A DNA stretch of 6,643 nucleotides, from assembly GCA_019348475.1 (NCBI GenBank), contig JAHWJJ010000264.1, forward strand, positions 1-6,643, read 5' to 3'. The stretch is from Gemmatimonadota bacterium (GTDB lineage: Bacteria; Gemmatimonadota; Gemmatimonadetes; Longimicrobiales; Longimicrobiaceae). A program made the translations under genes and the position numbers. A model generated the notes under the pieces. It saw only the letters and a list, made by a program, of their open reading frames with translations. It was not told where the DNA came from and ran no database searches. This document shows positions 1-6,643 of the stretch, in pieces (positions within the stretch are counted from its first letter, which is position 1; every line of letters starts with the position of its first letter).

Positions 1-2158
<2,158 letters not shown>

Positions 2159-2162
<4 letters not shown>

Positions 2163-2563
2163 CGAAGATCCTGCTGGTGGAAGACAACGAGATGAACCGC
2201 GACATGCTGTCGCGGCGGCTGGAGCGCAGGGGCTACCGGGTGGTGCTGGCGACCGACGGCCAGTCCGGCGTGGACATGGCCGCTTCCGAGGCGCCGGACC
2301 TGGTGCTGATGGACATGAGCCTCCCGGTGGTGGACGGCTGGGAGGCCACGCGGCGCCTGAAGGCCGCGCCGGCGACCCGCGACATCCCCGTCATCGCCCT
2401 CACCGCGCACGCCATGTCCAGCGACCGCGAGAAGGCGCTGCAGGCGGGGTGCGATGAGTACGATACCAAGCCGATCGAGCTCCCCCGGCTGCTGGCGAAG
2501 ATGGAGGCGCTGCTTGGCGGCGGCCCGGGGAGGACGGCGCCCGCCGCGGAGGCGCCGCGATGA
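2159..2563 (+). CDS. DivK/CheY-like single-domain response regulator
   Basis: A 134-residue receiver with no output domain. The sequence starts MTKILLVEDNEMNRDML, with acidic pocket residues E8 and D9. The phosphoacceptor is D52 in VLMDMSLPVVDGWEATRR. Switch threonine T82 lies in IALTAHAM and lysine K103 in YDTKPIELP. All residues needed for Mg2+-dependent aspartyl phosphorylation and switching are present. The ALTAHAM and DTKP motifs place it in the DivK-like group of stand-alone receivers, which pass signals by binding kinases or other partners, not DNA. A Gly/Pro/Ala-rich tail of about 15 residues follows the domain. The start at 2159 overlaps the kinase stop as ATGA and the stop overlaps the next start as ATGA. 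The upstream hybrid kinase is its most likely phosphodonor; this is inferred from position. Confidence 0.93.
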
Positions 2564-2838
2564 CCGCGCCGCCGCCGGGCAGCGGCGCGGCCCGGCATCC
2601 GCTCCCCCCGGAGCTCATCCACGACCTGCGGACGCCGCTCACGCAGATCCTGGGCTACTCGGAGATGCTCATCGAGCAGGCGGTGGAGGCGGGGCACCAC
2701 GGGTACGTGGCGGACCTGCGCAAGGTGAACGCGGCGGGGCACCGGCTGCTGGCGCTGATCGAGAAGAACCTTCAGCCCGTCCCGCCGCCGGACGCGCCCC
2801 CGGCGGCGGCCGCTCCCCAAACCCGACCGGGGACCTGA
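2560..2838 (+). CDS. Stand-alone histidine-kinase DHp (HisKA) domain protein, no ATPase domain
   Basis: A 92-residue protein consisting of one HisKA-type dimerisation and phosphoacceptor domain. H21 lies in the H-box IHDLRTPLTQILGYSEML; D22 and T25 keep the H-[E/D]-x-x-T pattern used for kinase and phosphatase action. A second helix follows (ADLRKVNAAGHRLLALIEKNL, about residues 51-71), then a Pro/Ala-rich tail. There is no N-box, G1 or G2 ATP-binding motif, so it cannot phosphorylate itself. It closely resembles the DHp of the hybrid kinase upstream (shared LRTPL, ILGYSEML, ADL.K, LLALI), suggesting duplication or common ancestry. It could be a Spo0B/HPt-like phosphotransfer dimer, a partner that forms mixed dimers with the hybrid kinase, or the relic of a DHp-receiver-output protein. 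A GGAGG at 2548-2552 lies seven bases before the ATG. It overlaps its neighbours as ATGA upstream and TGATG downstream. The domain call is firm; the role is inference. Confidence 0.85.
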   Translation: MTAPPPGSGAARHPLPPELIHDLRTPLTQILGYSEMLIEQAVEAGHHGYVADLRKVNAAGHRLLALIEKNLQPVPPPDAPPAAAAPQTRPGT

Positions 2839-3269
2839 TGCGACTCGCCGATTTCATCCGGGACAACCGGGAGCCGATCCTGGCGGAGTGGGAGGCGTTC
2901 GCGCGCACGTGCACGCCGGCCAGCGGGGCCATGGGCATCCCCGCGCTGCGCGACCACGCCAACGAGATGCTCACCGTCATCGCCGCGGACCTGGGCACCG
3001 CCCAGGGCGGCCGGGAGCAGGCGGCGAAGTCCAGGGGCAACGCGCCGCAGGAGGACGACGAGGGCGAGTCCACCGCGAACGGGATCTTCAACCCCATGAA
3101 GCCTCGCGAGCCGGCGGCCAATAGCCCCGCCAGCGGCCCCACCGGCAACCTGGGGCTGGGCCTCTACATCGCGGAGCGCATCGTCACGGCGCACGGGGGG
3201 CGCATCGACGTGGTGTCGTCGGAGGCGGACGGCACCACCTTCACCGTCGGCTTGCCGCGCCGGGAATGA
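2838..3269 (+). CDS. Internally deleted sensor histidine kinase: N-terminal sensor bundle joined to the C-terminal end of an ATPase domain
   Basis: A 143-residue protein. Residues 1-70 (MRLADFIRDNREPILAEWEAF onwards, with ALRDHANEML and AADLGTAQGGREQAAKS) resemble the N-terminal helical sensor region, RsbRD_N-like, of a family of soluble sensor kinases. Residues 80-143 (NGIFNPMKP, then TGNLGLGLYIAERIVTAHGG and a TTFTVGLP ending) match the last third of a HATPase domain: F-box, G2 box and final strands. The rest of the sensor domain, the whole DHp with its histidine, and the ATPase N-box and G1 box are missing. It therefore should neither bind ATP normally nor phosphorylate itself. The frame is open across the join near base 3072. 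The start at 2838 is set by the TGATG overlap with the DHp-only gene and by where homology begins; the frame is open further upstream, but that stretch is out-of-frame sequence of other genes. It is either a decaying kinase or a kept fragment acting by binding partners. Confidence 0.75.
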   Translation: MRLADFIRDNREPILAEWEAFARTCTPASGAMGIPALRDHANEMLTVIAADLGTAQGGREQAAKSRGNAPQEDDEGESTANGIFNPMKPREPAANSPASGPTGNLGLGLYIAERIVTAHGGRIDVVSSEADGTTFTVGLPRRE

Positions 3270-3285
3270 AAGTCCGCGAGCCAGC

Positions 3286-3317
3286 GAGTGCGTGAGTGCG
3301 TGAGTGCGTGAGTGCGG
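3286..3317 (+). repeat. 8-bp tandem repeat, about four copies
   Basis: GAGTGCGT occurs at 3286-3293, 3294-3301 and 3302-3309, followed by GAGTGCGG at 3310-3317. It is non-coding and begins 17 bases after the run A stop codon. Such arrays can change copy number by replication slippage, so copy number may differ between strains. Confidence 0.9.
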
Positions 3318-3406
3318 ACGGTGGCCGGGCCGGTACGGCACCGTGAGGGGTTCGCATGTTGCATCGCGGATCGACCCACGCACCCGCTTGTTCCATCCCA
3401 CGCCCA

Positions 3407-3424
3407 GCCGCGCTCCGGCGCGGC
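3407..3424 (+). other. GC-rich hairpin in the leader of run B
   Basis: Perfect 6-bp stem GCCGCG/CGCGGC with a six-base loop (CTCCGG), ending 18 bases before the ribosome binding site. There is no T-run after it, so it is not a classical intrinsic terminator. It could be a weak terminator for run A, an mRNA leader structure for run B, or chance in GC-rich DNA. Confidence 0.35.
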
Positions 3425-3442
3425 GGGGCACAGATCCGCCCG

Positions 3443-3448
3443 AGGAGG
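3443..3448 (+). promoter_or_regulatory. Strong ribosome binding site for the Glu-type receiver
   Basis: A perfect AGGAGG lies four bases before the ATG at 3453. It decides the start: the frame is open back to 3312, but the upstream part encodes no receiver homology and crosses the tandem repeat. Confidence 0.85.
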
Positions 3449-3452
3449 TGGG

Positions 3453-3869
3453 ATGCAGAGTCCGCGTCCTGACGCGCCCGTGATCCTGATCGCGGACCGG
3501 GACCAGACCGTCCGCGAGCTCCAGCGGTTCTTTCTGGACCGGGCCGGCTACGCCGTGGAGTTCGCGGACGACGGCGAGGCCGCGCTGGAGCGCGCGCGGG
3601 CGGCGCCGCCCGCGCTGGTGGTCACGGAGATCCTGATCCCCAAGATCGACGGGCTGGCGCTCTGCCGCCGCCTGCGCGAAGACCCGGCCACGGCCGGCGT
3701 GCCGGTGATCGTGTTCAGCATCCTGTCCGCCGCGCCCCGTGCCGCCGAGGCGGGCGCAAGCGCGTTCCTGCGCAAACCGCTGGTAGAGTCGGTCTTCGTG
3801 GCTGCGGTCAACGACCTGGTCGCGGCGCAGCCAACCGAGGCAATGGAGGAGCAATGCCGCTCTCGATAA
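3453..3869 (+). CDS. Single-domain receiver with phosphoacceptor Asp replaced by Glu
   Basis: A 138-residue receiver-fold protein with no output domain. Strand 1 and the acidic pocket are ILIADRDQ, with D15 and D17. The usual phosphoacceptor position falls in VVTEILIPKIDGL, where E59 (GAG at 3627-3629) stands in place of Asp; the flanking hydrophobic strand and the P-x-x-D-G turn are kept, so the alignment is clear. The switch Ser is S89 (VIVFSIL) and the conserved lysine is K108 (FLRKPL). With pocket, Ser and Lys kept and only the acceptor changed, the protein probably folds as a receiver but is either always on (Glu can mimic phospho-Asp) or switched by binding instead of phosphorylation. 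Its 3' end overlaps the KaiC-like gene by 16 bases, so the two are almost certainly made together. Pseudo-receivers are known partners of Kai proteins (the CikA C-terminal domain), which makes an interaction plausible but unproven. Confidence 0.9.
   Translation: MQSPRPDAPVILIADRDQTVRELQRFFLDRAGYAVEFADDGEAALERARAAPPALVVTEILIPKIDGLALCRRLREDPATAGVPVIVFSILSAAPRAAEAGASAFLRKPLVESVFVAAVNDLVAAQPTEAMEEQCRSR
3845..3850 (+). promoter_or_regulatory. Ribosome binding site for the KaiC-like gene
   Basis: GGAGGA lies within the last codons of the receiver gene, three bases before the ATG at 3854. It supports that start over the later in-frame ATG at 3923, which has no such sequence before it. Confidence 0.75.
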
Positions 3870-5284
3870 TCGTCCCCGACCGCCGCGCCGAAACCCGTGA
3901 GGCCGACGACGACACCGACCGGATGAGCGCGGGGAACCCGGAGGCCGACTACATCCTGGGCGGCGGCTTTCCGGCGGATTCCATCAACATCGTCATGGGC
4001 CACCCCGGCTCGGGAAAGACGATCTTCGCCGAGCAGCTCATCTTCCACAACGCGGGGCCCGACCGCCCCATCCTGTACTTCACCACCCTCTCCGAGCCGC
4101 TGGCCAAGGTCGTCCGCTACCTGCAGGGCTTCGCCTTCTTCGACGAGGACAAGCTGGGGACGCAGGTCATCTACGAGGACGTGGGCCCGCAGCTGGCCCG
4201 TGAGGGGGCGGGGGCGCTGATCCCCCTGCTGCGCGAGGCCATCCGCACCCTTTCCCCCAAGGTGATCGTCATCGACTCGTTCAAAGCGGTGCACGACCTT
4301 GCCCCGTCGGCGGCGGAGCGGCGGAAGATGGTGTACGAGATGACGGCGCTGCTCACCGCGTACGGCACCACGGCGTTCCTGCTGGGCGAGTACACCGAAG
4401 ACGACATCCTGCTGTACCCCGAGTTCGCCGTGGCCGACGGCATCGTGGAGCTGTCGCGGCGCCGGCTGGGGAACCGCGACGAGCGGTACTTTCGCGTGTA
4501 CAAGCTGCGCGGCAGCCGCTACCTGGAGGGGGCGCACGCCTTTCGCATCACCGGCTCCGGGCTGGACATCTACCCCCGGCTGGTGAGCCCGCAGATGCCC
4601 GAGGGGTACGAGCCGGCCAGCGAGCGCATCTCCACCGGGGTGCAGGGGCTGGACGAGATGCTGCACGGCGGGCTGTGGCGGGGGACGACCACGCTGCTGG
4701 CGGGCCCCTCGGGGGCGGGAAAAACCACGATCGGGCTGCAGTTCGCGCTGGAAGGCGCCCGCCGCGGCGAGCCCAGCCTGTACATGAACTTCCAGGAGAA
4801 CCCCACGCAGCTGGTGCGCACCATCCGGGCGCTGGGGGTGGACCTGGAGCAGGCGCAGGCGCAGGGGCTGGACCTGGTGTACGCCTCGCCGGTGGAGCTG
4901 CAGATCGACAGCATCATCGTCGACATGTTCCGCCGCATCCAGCAGCGGGGGGTGCGGCGGCTGGTGATCGACGCGCTGGGCGACCTGGCCAGCGCCGCCA
5001 CCGACCCGCAGCGCCTGCACGACTACCTGTACGCGCTGGTGCAGCACTTCGCCGTGAGCACCATCACCAGCGTGCTGAACTTCGAGACCACGGGAAACAC
5101 CATCGCGGGAAGCGGAATGCAGAACGCGATGAGCTACCTGTCCGACAACGTGCTGCTGCTCACGCTGGACGGCCAGGACGAGACGCGCCGCAGGCTGCGC
5201 GTGCTGAAGACCCGCGGCAGCGCGCACGACACCCGCGTGCGCGAGGTGGAGATCAGCGCGGCCGGACTCTGCATCCTGGAATGA
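3854..5284 (+). CDS. KaiC-like double RecA-fold ATPase
   Basis: A 476-residue protein with two KaiC domains, CI (about 24-245) and CII (about 255-476). CI has Walker A GHPGSGKT (49-56), Walker B VIVIDS (137-142) and an RGS motif (219-221). CII has Walker A GPSGAGKT (284-291), Walker B LVID (370-373) and RGSAHD (454-459), very like the RGSWHD of cyanobacterial KaiC. Such proteins form ATP-driven hexamers that act as timers or switches in the cytoplasm. Differences from clock KaiC: the CI catalytic Glu pair is replaced (TTLSEP, 77-82); CII keeps one (FQE, 313-315); the Ser-Thr phosphosite pair aligns with S427-Y428 in MSYLSD; and the chain stops right after the core (ISAAGLCILE), lacking the tail that KaiA grips. 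Clock KaiC is about 519 residues. No kaiA or kaiB is nearby. The start at 3854 is set by its ribosome binding site. The stop overlaps the next start as ATGA. Family is certain; a circadian role is not implied. Confidence 0.94.
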   Translation: MPLSIIVPDRRAETREADDDTDRMSAGNPEADYILGGGFPADSINIVMGHPGSGKTIFAEQLIFHNAGPDRPILYFTTLSEPLAKVVRYLQGFAFFDEDKLGTQVIYEDVGPQLAREGAGALIPLLREAIRTLSPKVIVIDSFKAVHDLAPSAAERRKMVYEMTALLTAYGTTAFLLGEYTEDDILLYPEFAVADGIVELSRRRLGNRDERYFRVYKLRGSRYLEGAHAFRITGSGLDIYPRLVSPQMPEGYEPASERISTGVQGLDEMLHGGLWRGTTTLLAGPSGAGKTTIGLQFALEGARRGEPSLYMNFQENPTQLVRTIRALGVDLEQAQAQGLDLVYASPVELQIDSIIVDMFRRIQQRGVRRLVIDALGDLASAATDPQRLHDYLYALVQHFAVSTITSVLNFETTGNTIAGSGMQNAMSYLSDNVLLLTLDGQDETRRRLRVLKTRGSAHDTRVREVEISAAGLCILE

Positions 5285-6486
5285 GCACGGCCCCGGCCTT
5301 CGACGCGGTGGATCCCGCGTTCGCGCAGCTGCGCCGGCTGACGGAGATCAGCCGCGCCCTCACCTACACCACTTCGCTGGAGCAGGTGACCCGCCTGACG
5401 GTGGAGCGCGGCGCCGAGCTGCTGGACGCGCAGGCCGCCGTGCTCATGCTTCCCGACGCGGAGGGGCTGCTGCACGTGCGCGCCGCGCACGGCGTGGCCG
5501 AGGAGCTGGTCGCCCGGTTCCGCGCCCCGCTGAACGACGAGGTGCTGGGGCGGCTTCAGGGGCTGCTCGGGGTGCCCGACGACTGCTTCATCGCCGTGCC
5601 GCTGGTGGTGGGCGGGGCGGTTACCGGGCTGGTGGCGGTGGCCACGCGGCAGCCCTCCACCGCCGCGGACGAGTCGCTGCTCTCGGCGCTGGCCGACCAG
5701 GCGGCCGTCGCGCTGGAGAACGCGCGGCTGGGGGGCGAGGTGCGGGTGGAGATGGAGGACCGCCTGCGCGCGAGCGAGGGCGCCACCAGCGCCAAGGACC
5801 GCGCCCTGGCCACCCTGGCGCACGACATCCGCTCTCCCCTGGGCGCCATCCAGGGGTATTGCGAGCTGCTGGAGGACGAGATCTACGGCCCCGTGAACGA
5901 CCGGCAGCGCGAGGCCCTGGGGCGGGTGCGCATGAGCGGGCGGCACCTGCTCTCGCTGCTGGACAACGTGATGGACATGGCGCGCATCAGCGCGGGGGTG
6001 GTGCAGGTGAGCGCGGAGCCGGTGGCGCTCCCCGACGTGGCGCGCGACGCGGTGCACATGCTGATCCCCGCCGCCGACGCAAAGCTGCAGACGCTGCAGC
6101 TGGGCCGGATGGCGCCGGCCACGGTGACGGCGGACCACGCGCGCGTGCGGCAGATCCTGGTGAACCTGATCGGCAACGCGGTCAAGTTCACGCCCCAGGA
6201 CGGCAGCATCTGCGTCAGCACGGCCGTGCTCGCCCGCGGCGACGCGCACTGGGGCGAGGTGCGCGTGGCCGACAGCGGCCCCGGCATCGCGCCGGCCGAG
6301 CAATCGGCCATCTTCCAGCCCTACTACCGCAGCGAGGGCACGGCGCACGCCCCGGGCGTGGGGCTGGGGCTGGCGATCTCGCGCGCGCTGGTGGAGCAGA
6401 TGGGCGGGGAGCTGGACCTGGAGAGCGAGCCCGGCGCCGGCTCCACCTTCATCATCCGCCTGCCGCTGCTCCATCCGCCCGCGTAG
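5281..6486 (+). CDS. GAF-domain sensor histidine kinase
   Basis: A 401-residue soluble kinase. A GAF domain spans about 15-150 (TSLEQVTRLTVERGAELL, then IAVPLVVGGAVTGLVAVA and LSALADQAAVALENARL). It is somewhat shorter than usual in the middle, where little lies between the VRAAHG and IAVPL strands. A signalling helix (about 150-175) leads to the DHp domain with phosphoacceptor H181 in AHDIRSPLGAIQGYCELLED. Position H+4 is Ser, not the usual Thr/Asn, which may weaken phosphatase activity. The ATPase domain has N-box N295/N299 (NLIGNAVKFT), G1 box DSGPGI (331-336), F-box IFQPYYR and G2 box GVGLGLAIS (359-367). All residues for autophosphorylation are present. There is no membrane segment, receiver or output domain. 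It is coupled to the KaiC-like gene by ATGA, so it is a natural candidate for reading that ATPase's state, as SasA does for KaiC. However, its N-terminus is GAF, not the KaiB-like domain of SasA. Its phosphorylation target is not evident in run B, since the local receiver lacks Asp. Confidence 0.94.
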   Translation: MSTAPAFDAVDPAFAQLRRLTEISRALTYTTSLEQVTRLTVERGAELLDAQAAVLMLPDAEGLLHVRAAHGVAEELVARFRAPLNDEVLGRLQGLLGVPDDCFIAVPLVVGGAVTGLVAVATRQPSTAADESLLSALADQAAVALENARLGGEVRVEMEDRLRASEGATSAKDRALATLAHDIRSPLGAIQGYCELLEDEIYGPVNDRQREALGRVRMSGRHLLSLLDNVMDMARISAGVVQVSAEPVALPDVARDAVHMLIPAADAKLQTLQLGRMAPATVTADHARVRQILVNLIGNAVKFTPQDGSICVSTAVLARGDAHWGEVRVADSGPGIAPAEQSAIFQPYYRSEGTAHAPGVGLGLAISRALVEQMGGELDLESEPGAGSTFIIRLPLLHPPA

Positions 6487-6643
6487 TCCGCCAGCGCAGG
6501 GCCTGCTGACGATGATCGTGGCACGGTCTGCTGCCGCTGCGTGGCCGATTTGCACGCCAGACCAGTCATCCTGAGTCACGGGCGCTGCCGCGCAGCGTGG
6601 GCGGGCGAAACCGCAGTTCAACCACCCCCGGGGGGTTTCGGGG
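6487..6643 (+). other. Non-coding 3' flank with small inverted repeats
   Basis: No gene is supported here. A 6-bp stem with a three-base loop, CGCTGC-CGC-GCAGCG, lies at 6583-6597. A 7-bp inverted repeat, CGAAACC (6606-6612) and GGTTTCG (6634-6640), encloses a CCCCCGGGGG palindrome (6625-6634). Either could take part in ending transcription of run B, but no T-run is visible before the window ends. The flank could equally be part of a dispersed intergenic repeat. Confidence 0.4.

Larger units (their letters stand above)
3270..3452 (+). other. Gap between the two gene runs
   Basis: A 183-base non-coding stretch, the only sizeable internal gap. It contains the 8-bp tandem repeat (3286-3317), a short imperfect inverted repeat CGGTACGGCACCG (3331-3343), the GC hairpin at 3407-3424, and the ribosome binding site for the next gene. 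A promoter for run B is expected here, but I see no convincing -35/-10 pair. TTGCAT at 3359-3364 is the nearest to a -35 element, with no matching AT-rich -10. Confidence 0.6.

Noticed and set aside
2454..2837. Upstream extension of the truncated kinase
   Set aside because: This part overlaps the receiver and DHp-only genes out of frame and is Arg/Pro-rich with no homology. The family N-terminus begins exactly at 2838.
3286..3317. Possible CRISPR or iteron array
   Set aside because: The 8-bp units are directly adjacent, with no spacers and no replication or Cas genes. A simple tandem repeat explains it.
3312..3452. N-terminal extension of the Glu-type receiver from a GTG inside the tandem repeat
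   Set aside because: It has no receiver homology and no ribosome binding site, whereas ATG 3453 has a perfect AGGAGG four bases upstream.
4675..5280. Upstream extension of the GAF kinase
   Set aside because: It overlaps KaiC-like CII out of frame. The recognisable kinase starts at 5281 with an ATGA overlap.
3854..6486. A complete KaiABC circadian clock
   Set aside because: No kaiA or kaiB is in the window, and the KaiC-like protein lacks the KaiA-binding tail and the Ser-Thr phosphosite pair.
2772..6621. Long minus-strand open frames (e.g. 3548-5227 and 5134-6621)
   Set aside because: These are typical antisense shadows of GC-rich genes: His/Arg/Gln/Val-rich translations, no motifs, and full overlap with well-supported + strand genes.

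Overview
This is a GC-rich window with nearly gap-free coding, almost all third codon positions G or C, and every gene on the + strand. The base composition and the PAS, hybrid-kinase and KaiC-like gene style suggest a large-genome, high-GC soil or environmental bacterium. I lean towards Gemmatimonadota (Longimicrobium-like), with myxobacteria or another high-GC group possible. This is inference from style only: there is no rRNA or marker gene here.

The window holds seven protein genes of signal transduction in two tightly packed runs. Run A (1-3269) begins inside a large PAS-containing hybrid histidine kinase with two C-terminal receiver domains, whose 5' end lies outside the window. It is followed by a DivK/CheY-like single receiver (2159-2563), a 92-residue protein that is only a histidine-kinase dimerisation/phosphoacceptor (DHp) domain (2560-2838), and a 143-residue protein that looks like a sensor kinase with its middle removed in frame (2838-3269). 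The junctions are ATGA, ATGA and TGATG, so translational coupling is likely.

A 183-base gap (3270-3452) separates the runs. It holds about four copies of an 8-bp tandem repeat and a GC hairpin, then a strong ribosome binding site.

Run B (3453-6486) has a receiver whose phosphorylatable aspartate is replaced by glutamate (3453-3869), a two-domain KaiC-like RecA-fold ATPase (3854-5284, 16-base overlap), and a GAF-domain histidine kinase (5281-6486, ATGA overlap). No kaiA or kaiB gene is present. The KaiC-like protein lacks the C-terminal tail used by KaiA and has altered catalytic and phosphosite residues. The likely logic of run B is a KaiC-type ATPase switch read out by a dedicated kinase, with a receiver-fold protein that probably does not use ordinary aspartyl phosphorylation. 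Run A is probably a phosphorelay in which the hybrid kinase feeds the small receiver. The last 157 bases (6487-6643) contain no gene that I can support.

The points most worth a second look are the Glu-receiver/KaiC-like/GAF-kinase trio and the two kinase fragments lying side by side in run A.
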